Of a stretch of DNA of 34,930 nt, positions 24,142 through 32,600 are shown piece after piece (the stretch's first letter is position 1; the number at the start of each line of letters is the position of its first letter). The position numbers and the translations under genes were made by a program. The stretch covers positions 1 through 34,930 of the forward strand of contig NZ_WYCT01000037.1 in the NCBI RefSeq assembly GCF_011008945.1. Direction: 5' to 3'. The notes under the pieces are model-generated. The model ran no database searches. It was not told the DNA's origin and was given only the letters and a program-made list of their open reading frames with translations. The stretch comes from Streptomyces harenosi (lineage in GTDB: Bacteria; Actinomycetota; Actinomycetes; Streptomycetales; Streptomycetaceae).

Positions 24142-25263
24142 ATGAGGAACGATGGAACAGGGAAGGTCATCCTCGTCACCGGGGCCTCCAGCGGCATCGG
24201 GGCACTGTGCGTGCGTGCTCTGGCCCTCGCCGGCCACACCGTGTACGCGGGCATCCGCCAGATCGCGACTCGCAACGCGACCGCAGCGGCCGACCTGATG
24301 CGCTACGGCACCAGCCACCGGATCGACGTACACGCCGTCGAGCTGGACGTCACCTCCCAGGACTCCGCCGACGCCGCGGTCGACCGGGTCTTCGCCGAGC
24401 GCGGCCAGCTGGATGTGGTCGTGCACAACGCCGGGCACATGGTCCTGGGCGCCGCCGAGGCGTTCACCGCCGAGCAGTTCGCGGACCTGTACGACGTGAA
24501 CGTTCTGGGCACCCAGCGCGTCAACCGCGCCGCCCTGCCGAAGTTGCGTGAGCAGGGCTCAGGGCTGCTGGTGTGGATCGGCAGCTCCAGATCTCGTGGC
24601 GGCTGCCCCCCATTCCTGGCCCCGTACTTCGCCGCCAAGGCCGCGATGGACGCCCTGGCCGTCAGCTACGCCGCCGAGGTGCTCCCGTTCGGCATCGACA
24701 GCGCGATCGTCGTGCCCGGCGCGTTCACCACCGGCACCAACCACTTCGCCAACGCCGGCGCCCCCGCCGACGTCGGCTGTGCGGAAGCCTACGACCAGCG
24801 TCACCGACCCCTGATGGACGATCTGGTCAAGCGCCTGGCCGCGCTCGTCCCTTCGGACGCCGACGTGGCCGACGTCGCTGAAGCCGTCGCGCGTCTGGTC
24901 GCGATGGAGCAAGGCACCCGGCCCCTGCGCACCCACATAGACCCCAGCCGGGACGGCAGCGAAGTCGTCTCCGCGGTCGCCGACCGCGTCCGCGCCGACT
25001 TCTTCCGCCGCATCGGACTGGACAGCCTGCTCACCGCAGGCAGCTCCCTGTATCGCCCCACTGAGAGAAGGAACGCCCAGCCATGCCTTTCGCGAACTTC
25101 AAGGTCCCCGAGAAGACCCTCACCCCGAAGCAGAAGGAGGAGATCGTCACCCGCACCACCGAGCTGTACGTCGAGCTCTACGGCGAACGCGCCCGCAACA
25201 ACACCATGGTGCTGGTCGAAGAGGTCGCCGACGGCGGCTGGGGCATCTCCGGCAACGTGCTGA
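24142..25263 (+). CDS. SDR family oxidoreductase, C-terminus extended by apparent frameshift
   Basis: ATG 24142, 42 bases after the first SDR. Motifs: TGASSGIG (13-20), VVVHNAGHMV, SSRSRGG active-site loop, PYFAAK (Tyr-x3-Lys), PGAFTTGTNH. Relatives end shortly after RADFFRRIGLDSLLT. Here the frame runs on for about 75 codons of Arg/Ser/Pro-rich sequence over the tautomerase gene to 25263. In the neighbouring frame a TGA stands at 25061-25063, just before the tautomerase ribosome site, so one missing G near 25053 probably removed the real stop; the expected protein is about 306 residues. The core enzyme is unaffected. Confidence 0.85.
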   Translation: MRNDGTGKVILVTGASSGIGALCVRALALAGHTVYAGIRQIATRNATAAADLMRYGTSHRIDVHAVELDVTSQDSADAAVDRVFAERGQLDVVVHNAGHMVLGAAEAFTAEQFADLYDVNVLGTQRVNRAALPKLREQGSGLLVWIGSSRSRGGCPPFLAPYFAAKAAMDALAVSYAAEVLPFGIDSAIVVPGAFTTGTNHFANAGAPADVGCAEAYDQRHRPLMDDLVKRLAALVPSDADVADVAEAVARLVAMEQGTRPLRTHIDPSRDGSEVVSAVADRVRADFFRRIGLDSLLTAGSSLYRPTERRNAQPCLSRTSRSPRRPSPRSRRRRSSPAPPSCTSSSTANAPATTPWCWSKRSPTAAGASPATC

Positions 25264-25313
25264 CCCTCGCCATGCTCGGCGAGGCAGCACCAACCGACAC
25301 CAGCGACGTCTAG
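25083..25313 (+). CDS. 4-oxalocrotonate tautomerase family protein
   Basis: 76 residues; ATG 25083 has AAGGA ten bases upstream. Begins Met-Pro, exposing the catalytic N-terminal proline after Met removal (PFANFKVPEKTLT). The beta-alpha-beta fold is visible: KQKEEIVTRTTELYVELYG helix, then NNTMVLVEEVADGGWGISG. Such enzymes form hexamers and isomerise enol or dienol acids. Third gene of the SDR unit, so it may act on the same compound. The stop TAG lies in CTAG, at the edge of the following IS relic. Confidence 0.9.
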   Translation: MPFANFKVPEKTLTPKQKEEIVTRTTELYVELYGERARNNTMVLVEEVADGGWGISGNVLTLAMLGEAAPTDTSDV

Positions 25314-26223
25314 GGTCCGTCGGGAAAGCGGATCTTGTTCGTTGATGATCACGTGTTGTGGGACGTGGGGATCTGACGAACGGCCAGTGGGCCCGGCTTG
25401 AGCCCCTGCTGCCGACGGGTACCAAGCCGGGTCGGCCGCGGGTGTGGACGCGGCGGCAGTTGATAGACGGCATGCGGTGGCGGACGCGGACTGGTGCTCC
25501 CTGGCGGGACGTGCCCGAACGCTATGGGCCGTGGGACCGGGTCTATGACCTGTTCCGGCGCTGGCAGCGGGTCGGCACCTGGGCGAGGATCCTCACCCGG
25601 CTCCAGGCCGAGGCCGATGCGAAGGGCTTGATCACCTGGGACGTGAACGTCGACTCCACCGTCTGCCGGGCCCATCAGCACGCCGCCGGGGCAGCGAAAA
25701 GGGGGACCTGCAGAAGGAGCCGCCCGGCGGGGTCTTCGTCGAGCCGGCCGACCACGGCCTCAAACGCTCCCGCGGCCGACTGACCAGCAAGATCCACCTC
25801 GCGGTCGAGCAGGGGCAAAAGCCCTTGTCCGTCGTGATCACGGCCGGGCAGCGGGGGCGACTCCCCGCAGTTCGAGCCGGTCCTGGAAGCCACCCGGGTT
25901 CCCCGGCTGGGGCTCGGAAGGCCGCGCAAGCGGCCGGCCCGGGTCCGGGCCGACAAGGCGTACGACTCCCGTGGCAACCGCCCTTACCTGCGCAGGCGTG
26001 GGATCAAGGCCACCATCCCGGTTCCGGCGGACCGGGTCCGCAACCGTCTCAGGCGCGGATCGCGTGGCGGGCGGCCGCCGAAGTTCGACAAGGACGACTA
26101 CAAGCAGCGGCACGCGGTCGAGTGCGGGATCACCGGCTCAAGCGCCACCGGGCCGTCGCCACCCGGTACGACGGACTCGCCGTCCGCTACGAAGCAACCG
26201 CGCTGGTCGCAGCCATCAACGAG
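25314..26223 (+). mobile_element. IS5-family insertion sequence relic, frameshifted transposase
   Basis: The transposase starts at GTG 25358 (MGRGDLTNGQW, then PGRPRVWTRRQLIDGMRWRTRTGAPWRDVP, DVNVDSTVCRAHQHAAGAA). It changes frame three times. At A4G5 near 25700, one more G or a -1 slip gives DLQKEPPGGVF. At a G5 run near 25855 there is one G too many (AGQRGDSPQFEPVL). Near 26132 an A is missing (VECGINRLKRHRAVATRYD). The DDE-type landmarks (D in DSTV, RADKAYDSRGNR, ECGI..LK) are all recognisable. The right end is cut at VRYEATALVAAINE, where an antisense IS fragment begins. The left end abuts CTAG, a common IS5-group target. Confidence 0.8.
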
Positions 26224-26462
26224 TTTCAGCAGGGTGCGGTTGAAGCGTTCGACCTTGCCGTTGGTCCGGGGCCGGTAGGGCCGGGTTCGCTTGTGGGTGA
26301 TCCCGGCTGCTGCCAGGGCGCCGCGCCAGCCGCGTGAGCGGTAGCAGCAGCCGTTGTCGGTCAGCACTCGTTCCACGGTGATCCCGCACTCGGTGAAGTA
26401 GGCGTGTGCCCGTTTCCAGAAGGCGGTGGCGGTTTCCTTCTTCCCGTCGGTGTGTGTCTCGC
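26224..26462 (-). mobile_element. IS481-type transposase fragment (integrase core)
   Basis: About 80 codons on the minus strand: ETHTDGKKETATAFWKRA, TVERVLTDNGCCYRS (second catalytic Asp), RTRPYRPRTNGKVERFNRTLL (catalytic Glu). This is the middle to late part of an rve-type DDE core. The N-terminal helix-turn-helix and first Asp, and the C-terminus after RTLL, are missing at abrupt junctions with IS5 (26223/26224) and IS110 (about 26462) sequence. Confidence 0.8.
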
Positions 26463-26930
26463 CACGGAGGCATCCTTCGCGGCCCTCTGCGGCGTCGCAC
26501 CCGTCCCCGCATCCAACGGCAGGACCAACCGCCACCGTCTCTCCCGCGGCGGCGACCGCGGACCGAACTCCGCCCTCTACCGCATCGCTCTCGACCGCAT
26601 GTCCAGCGACGCCCGCACCGCGAGTACGTCGTCCGGCAGTCCGCCGCCGGACGACGAAGAAGGAGATCGTCCGCCTGCTCAAGCGGCCATCGCCCGGGAG
26701 GTCTTCCGCTGCCTCACCACACCGGTCAGCGTCCCGGATGTCTCCGGCCTCCGGCCCGCATGTCAGGCCAAGAACATCACCCCTCACCACCGTCACCGAG
26801 CACTTCGGCGCCTGGCGGGCGGTGAATCTCCTGCATTGAACACGGCACACGCCGCGACGACGACCTCGCCGGCGCCTACCGGGACTGGCTCACCGCGGCC
26901 CGACCAATTCAGGAGCGGATTCACTCATAG
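26463..26930 (+). mobile_element. IS110-family transposase C-terminal relic
   Basis: Begins TEASFAALCGVAPVPASNGR followed by NRHRLSRGGDRGPNSALYRI, the Transposase_20 domain with its Ser-Gly type motif. It then continues through several one-base shifts: REYVVRQSAAGR, TKKEIVRLLKR, AIAREVFRCLTTPV, TTVTEHFGAW and finally IEHGTRRDDDLAGAYRDWLTAAR to TAG 26930. The DEDD N-terminal half is absent. At least four frameshifts show long decay. Confidence 0.8.
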
Positions 26931-27172
26931 ACGGTGGCGGCCTGAAGGGCCCTGGCCAGGAAGGTCCAATCCCCTCCTTCCGGAAGCTCCTTCCCGAAGT
27001 TTCGGTACCAGGCCGGCGAGGCATCCATCCACGCCGCGAGGGCTTCAAGGAAGTGATCGAGGCTCTGGTTCTCCCATTCGTGCCCCCGGCGGAGGTAGTC
27101 CTGGTGCAGTTCTCGGACGAAGGCGACCAGCTCGTCGCGGCTGCGGACCTCGCTGTCAGGAGTGAGTGACAT
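26921..27172 (-). CDS. DUF7660 family protein
   Basis: 83 residues from ATG 27172. Pattern of the family: VRSRDELVAFVRELHQDYLRRGHEWENQSLDHFLEALAAWM..., then P.WYRNFGKELPE and a closing WTFLARALQAATVYE. Small soluble protein, often near immunity-type genes, with no known activity. The C-terminus appears complete although it overlaps the IS110 relic end by ten bases. Confidence 0.8.
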   Translation of the reverse strand: MSLTPDSEVRSRDELVAFVRELHQDYLRRGHEWENQSLDHFLEALAAWMDASPAWYRNFGKELPEGGDWTFLARALQAATVYE

Positions 27173-28007
27173 GCAGTGAAGGTACCTCGCTCGGGCGGGC
27201 GCCCACGCTTGACGATCAATAAGAACATCAACCTGCACCGACATTCGCAGTTCCCCCGGCAGTCCGAGGACCGTGTGTGCTCGCCCATTCCCTGACCACA
27301 TCCGCCGCGCCCTCCGCGATGCGGTGAACCCCGCTCCACCTCTTCTCCGACGAGAGCCTGACCGAGGGCACGGCGGAAGCCGCGGACAGCACCGACGCAG
27401 CAGATCCCCTCACGGTCTTGAACACGGCCGAGGACGGGAAACCCGACGACATCACGGAAGGCTCGGCATGCCCCGGACGAGTCTGAGCACGGGGCGGCCG
27501 TCCGACATCCCCAGCAGCTCCCGCACTCGCGTCCTCCGCTGCGGCCCAACCGCATGACCGCCATCGCCGTAGTCACCCTCACCCGGAAGCGTCAGCGCCG
27601 AAGAAGCTCAGCGCTTCATTTGCACCCGAGTGAACCGATGAAGGGCGAGAAAGGAGCCCCCGCCGGCGAGCCAGCGAGGCTCCTCCGGATGCGTGCTCAC
27701 GAACCCACGACGCGCGTACGGACGACAACCGAGGACGAACCCGCTCTGGTCGGCACGGGCACGAACCGTTGGGTGCTCACCGAAGGATCTTCCCCGGACG
27801 GCCTGTCCAGAGCACGCACCACACGATCACGCACCTCGTCCGAGAAACGAGCAAGCAGGGCCACGACCTTGCCCAACTCGTCCTCCCCCGACATCACCGA
27901 CCACCCGCCAGATCAAGATCCCGCCGGGCGGCCCAGCCAGAATCCTCCAAAATCCGCTTCGACCTGAGGTTCCCCCGGGATTCGGTCTCCGGCGTCTCTG
28001 ACCGACC
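27173..28007. other. 835-base debris region, one possible tiny ORF
   Basis: No gene I can support firmly. On minus, 27894-27697 could encode 65 residues starting MSGEDELGKVVALLARFSDEV, helical and with moderate codon bias but no strong ribosome site. In another minus frame a tail reading RRGFVSTHPEEPRW...FTRVQMKR ends near 27617, vaguely like a GNAT C-terminus. A frameshift between the two would join them, so this may be one broken gene. Confidence 0.3.
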
Positions 28008-28362
28008 TCACCGCTCCCCCGCGAGGCCGAGATCCCCCTTGCTCGTCTCGGCCGCGCCCTCAGCGAGCCGGGGACGCCGCCAGGGATGCGCGATCGGACC
28101 CGACACCGCCCGCCACCACGCCTCCCCCGGTACCTCCCCCGCCGGCTCGAACGGCTCGCCCGGACGCGGGAACGCCACCGTCTGCCCGGCCTCCGCGGCC
28201 GCGTCCTTCGTCCACTCCCCCGGCTCCGCCCACGGATGCGGCGCCAGGTTGAACGTCCCCCAGTGGATCGGCAGCAGCACCCCGCCCGGGCCGCCTCCCT
28301 GGAGGTCGAGGTGGGCCCGCACGCCCTCGTCCGGGGTCATGTGGATGTCGGGCCAGAAGTCG
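28008..28362 (-). pseudogene. C-terminal fragment of an MBL-fold hydrolase (NAPE-PLD-like)
   Basis: Minus frame reads WPDIHMTPDEGVRAHLDL then LLPIHWGTFNLAPHPWAEP and VAFPRPGEPFEPA. This is the conserved C-terminus of UlaG/NAPE-PLD-like metallo-beta-lactamase-fold proteins, in which the His of IHWGTF is a metal ligand. All the N-terminal metal motifs (HxHxDH) are missing; similarity stops abruptly near 28362. Ends at TGA 28010-28008. Confidence 0.7.
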
Positions 28363-28394
28363 TTCTTGATCCTTTTAGTCCACAGCAACTCAGC

Positions 28395-28520
28395 CGTATC
28401 CCTTGGTCAGCCACGGTCACGCACATCACGGCGAGCCTGACCGCAGCGATGCCCAACCAGCGGGAAACGGCGACGCTCCGGATCGGCAGGGGCGTCCCGG
28501 TGATCTGTTACACGCGCTGA
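28395..28520 (+). pseudogene. C-terminal relic of a GntR-family regulator (UTRA domain)
   Basis: About 40 codons: TVTHITASLTAAMPNQRETATL then RIGRGVPVICYTR and TGA at 28520. The pair THITAR..P..EE..L and GVPV...TR is typical of UTRA effector domains of HutC-type GntR regulators. No DNA-binding domain remains. Confidence 0.5.
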
Positions 28521-28550
28521 CACATCGCGGACACCGGCGGTGCGTCGAGA

Positions 28551-29171
28551 TTGCTACCCGCCGTGCGCCGCGGAGACATCCGCATCGACCGCGCCGTGCC
28601 CGGCACCATGCCGCACGGCCTCTTACTGCTCTTCGGAGGCGTGCTCCTCGGCGCGGGCCTCGGTCTGCTATTCCCCTCGACGTCCCGCTCGGCCCTCAAC
28701 GCCCCCCGAAGGGGCAGCACCAGCGTCTTGGCCGTGCCGCACGGCCTGCGGGACAGCGAGGGCGCGCACGAGGGCGAGGCCGTCTCGCCCGCCTTCCTGA
28801 TCTACGGGCACGAGCCGATCCACGCGCAGCACAACATGCACGGCATCAACATCTGCAACATCCGCGACGAGGAGGCGGCAACCGTCACCGGCAACGAGAC
28901 CTCCACCGCCCTGCACGAGCAGCGGCGGGTGCCGGTCACCACGGAGGAGATGCTGGCGACGAACACGGCCTGCCACGCCGCGGCGGCTACACGTGGCCCA
29001 CGGCCCCCCGTCGGCGTCACCGGCCGGGAGCTCTCACACGCGCTGGGCCTGCTGGGGTCGGGACCTCTCATGCCAGGGTCTTGGGGCAGGGCCCGCGCCC
29101 GTGTCACCGACCGGGGGCTCTCATACTGTCTGCCTCCGGCCTGTCCACGCTGCCGCCGGTTGGCCTGCTGA
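28551..29171 (+). CDS. unrecognised coding fragment with one hydrophobic segment
   Basis: An open frame with strongly GC-rich third positions from about 28560 to 28980, so likely once coding. Reads MPHGLLLLFGGVLLGAGLGLLF (a probable membrane span or signal), then a polar domain with FLIYGHEPIHAQHNMHGINI and TGNETSTALHEQRRVPVTTEE. From about 28985 the sequence becomes Pro/Gly/Arg-rich and runs into IS debris, so the true C-terminus is probably lost. The TTG at 28551 is only a nominal start. I do not recognise a family. Confidence 0.35.
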   Translation: MLPAVRRGDIRIDRAVPGTMPHGLLLLFGGVLLGAGLGLLFPSTSRSALNAPRRGSTSVLAVPHGLRDSEGAHEGEAVSPAFLIYGHEPIHAQHNMHGINICNIRDEEAATVTGNETSTALHEQRRVPVTTEEMLATNTACHAAAATRGPRPPVGVTGRELSHALGLLGSGPLMPGSWGRARARVTDRGLSYCLPPACPRCRRLAC

Positions 29172-29500
29172 TCGGCCCTTTCCCGGATCACGGCCCCCGC
29201 GCCGAGCGGTACGGCGGTCAGCGGGACGTGTCCCAGCAGCCCGGTCGGCATGGTGCCCGCCTCGTGGTACGGGTCGTCCGCCAGGAGCCGGGCGACGGGG
29301 CGCAGCAGCGGCGCGAGGTCCCCCAGGCGGTCCAGGGCCGCCGGGAGCAGACGGTGGCACCAGTCCAGGCCGGAACCGGCCGTCGGCCGTAAGGTGGATC
29401 TTCGTGGGCAGTCCGCTGCGGGACCGGCCGATGGCGTGGTCGTCCAGCTCGCCGGCAGGGACCCCTTTTTGCGGCCCGGCCGCTTTGCTGGTTCGACGTC
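29140..29500 (-). mobile_element. second IS5-type transposase relic
   Basis: Minus strand keeps KGVPAGELDDHAIGRSRSG and LPTKIHLTADGR (29460-29370), the classic middle of IS5-group transposases just after VDSTVVRAHQHAAGA. After an unrelated stretch it keeps RERADQQANRRQRG near 29150, resembling the IPxPADQxxxRRRRG segment. The catalytic D and E regions are gone. It is antisense to the first IS5 relic. Confidence 0.6.
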
Positions 29501-29676
29501 GGCACTGTACCTTTCGGGCGCCGCTGTGACGACAGTGCCCACGACGAACTGGAAGCCCACCAGTGGGCCAACCCGGAGGAAGCGGCCGACCTGCTGCCGT
29601 GCATCGTTCGGTCAAGACTGGTCTCCTCCGGTAGCTCCCGCGGGCCGAGATGCGTGCGGATTGCAAGGAGAGGTCC
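29501..29676. other. debris between IS relic and the FtsK-like gene
   Basis: No coding stretch that I can support. The stop of the FHA-FtsK gene (TGA 29679-29677) lies at its right edge; no clear terminator hairpin seen. Confidence 0.3.
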
Positions 29677-32600
29677 TCACCGCCGGTTGGCTGGCATGGG
29701 TCGTGACAGGTGCCCGGCCACGGCCAGTTGCAACAGGTTCAGTGTCTGACCGGTGGCGAGGTAGCCGCGTCCGGGCGGGCCAGTGACGTACTGGTCGGGC
29801 TCCAGCGGCAGGCTGTGCGCTATAGCGGTGGGGCGGTTGGAGGGTGTGAGCAGGATGCGGCTACCCGTGGCCACGATGCTGTTGACCAGCCGGGCGAGAG
29901 GGCTGGGGAAGCCGGTGAGGACGGGAGTGGCGTCGGCCGTGATAATGAGGGCCTGGTGGCCCCGGGCCGAGAGATGGGCGATGTCGTCGAGCAAGGTGGG
30001 TGCGTCGGCGAAACCCTGCTGTGTCGGCAAGATGGTGATGTGGTCGGCGTCGTCGATCACCACGGCAAATGGGCCGCCCGAGAAGGAGGTAGCGACATCG
30101 CGTAGGTCGCTGTCCTTGTGCGAGATGCCTGTGAGAACACGTATGCCTGGGTCGTCGGGGAGGATGCCAGGCAGGGGGGAGCGTGGTGAGGCAATGGCGA
30201 GCACGTCGATGCCTACTCGGCGCAGTGAGTGGGCGAGCGTGCCGGCGGTGGTGGTACGGCCGGAGCCGGGCGGTCCGGAGACCAGGAGGAGGTGCGGGCC
30301 GGCCATGAGGTCGATGCCGATGGTCGTGTGGTCGCTCCCGCCGATACCGAGGGGAATCCAGGTGGGCGAGGGCAGGGAACGGGGCTCCGGCAGTTCGTCG
30401 ATGGTTATGCGAGGAGGAAGAGCGGGGAACCGCTTCGGCAGGCGGGCCGGGTCGCGATGTCCGGGGTGGGACACCGGGTCGATGGGGAAGAGGACGGGGA
30501 GGCAGATGTGGGTGTGGCGGCCGGTGGCGGCGTCGACTGCTCGTCCGGGCAGAAGGGGCGGGCTCGTCATACGGGACGTGAGATGGGTGCGGCGGGTTTC
30601 CTCTTTGGGGAAGGGCAGCAGGAGACGGCGGGTGTAAAAGGCGGGGAGCTTGTGGTTAAGCATGTCGTGCCCGCCGATAGCCACGACGTGTACGCCCAGG
30701 GGGGCTCCCGCGACGACGATGCCTCGTAGGGTTGTGAGCAGTGACGTCTCGGTGAATGAGGGATCGCTGTGGTCCTCGAAGTACTCCCATCCGTCGATCA
30801 CGACAACGATGCTCGGGTGGTCTGCGGAGGGCGGGGGCGGGCTGCTGTGGGAGCGGCGCTGGACTTCCTGGTCGAGCCACGTGATCAGGCGGCGGATGCG
30901 GTCGGGTTCGGCCGGTGAGAAGACACCCCCGCAGTGCGGCAGCGAGGCGTACTCGGACAGCCCGGCGGGACGGTGTTCGATGACGTACACATGGGCCTGG
31001 TCGGGACGGAATCTGGTGGCCAGACTGGTGATCAGAGTGCGGGCGAAGGTGGTACGACCAGATTGGGGGCCGCCCGCGACCATCAGCCTGTCCAGGCCGG
31101 CGAGGTCGAGGAAGTCGGCAGGCTGAGCCTGTTGGGCGGGTTCGTCGGCCAAGCCGAAGGGCACTGCGGTGGACGGCGGCGCCGTGGTCTGGCAGCGTGC
31201 GAGATCCTCCAGGGTCACGGTGATGGGCAGCGAGGGCAGCAGGGGCCGGAACGGGGCCATGAGCCTGCTGCGGCGGGCGGCCTCCTCGACGGCCGCGATG
31301 GCCAGATCCTGATCGGTGGGGCCACCGCCGCGCCGGGCCGGCGCGGCTGGGCGCTGGGCACCGAAATCCGTCCACCGCAGCGCACGGACCGAGACGGGGG
31401 GTGCGCTGCCGGACGGCGGCGGGGAGCCGAGATATCCCGACTGGAACACCTGCGGGACGCGCGTCTCGCCAGTGGTGCACACGATCATGCCGCGTCCACG
31501 CAGCGAGCCGGGGAGAGCGGCCGCGTCGGGTACGCCGAGCACCTCAGCGCTGTCGGCGGCCTCGTTCTGCCGCAGGCTGATCCGCAACGAGATGTTGTTC
31601 TTCAGCTCGGGCGACAGCTTGCCCTGCAACGACTGGGTGGCAAGCACCAGGTGCATGCCGAGCGAGCGCCCCTTGGCGGCGACGTTGACCAGTTCCTTGA
31701 GGAAGTCCGGCGAGGTCTCCAGCACCCGGGCGAACTCGTCGAACACCATCACCAGGCGCGGCAGTGGCTGCAGGTCCGGATGGTTCAGGCGCTCGCTCCA
31801 GTACCTGTCGATCTCCCCATCGTACCTGGCCAATAGGGACTCGCGGCGGCTGACCTCGGCACGCACGGACGCCAGCACCCGGGCTGCGGCGGTGTCGTCG
31901 AAGACGTCGGCCGGGGTGTCACCGGTGGAGCGGATGAGAGCCACCACGTGGGGGCAGCGCTCGAACGGCAGAAACGCGCTGCCTCCCTTGAAATCCACCA
32001 GGACGAGGTTGAGTTCATCGGGCCGGTTGGCCAGCAGGAGAGAGGTGACCAGGGTCTGCAACAGGATGCTCTTGCCCGCTCCGGTGGCGCCGCCGAGCAT
32101 GGTGTGCGGGCCCTGCTCGGCGAGGTCCACCGTGACAGGGCCGTCGGCGTCCGCCCCCAGCACCACGCGCGTACGGGGTCCGTGCCCCTGGTTCCACAGG
32201 GCCTGAACGTCCTCGGCCGCTGGGCTGCCGATGCCCAGCAGATCCAGGAAGCGCACGTGGTCGGGAACGGCGTTGAGTACGGATCCGAGAGTGATCCGGT
32301 CACGCATCGGGGCCAGTGCCCGGGCCAGGCGCTCGGCGGCCGCGGTGTCGAGCAGGTGCGGTGTGGCCGGGACGGAAGGGGCGTCGGGGGTTCGGGTGAG
32401 GCGCAGGGCGCTGTCGGTCATCTCGCACAGACCACGGCACTCGTTCACACCGTACTCGTCGGCGCACACCAGGTAGACCCCCACCGCCGGACCGTGGTGG
32501 AGTATCTCGTCCATGCCCGGCAGGTTCCGCAGGGCCGACGCGCCGTCCAGGACGACGACGACGTCCTCGGCGAACCGGGTGGCGGAGCTCTTGGCCTTAT

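Noticed and set aside
26404..27165. Continuous 253-codon plus-strand frame over the IS region
   Set aside because: Only part of it is transposase sequence; it joins IS110 fragments, out-of-frame sequence and the antisense of the DUF7660 gene.
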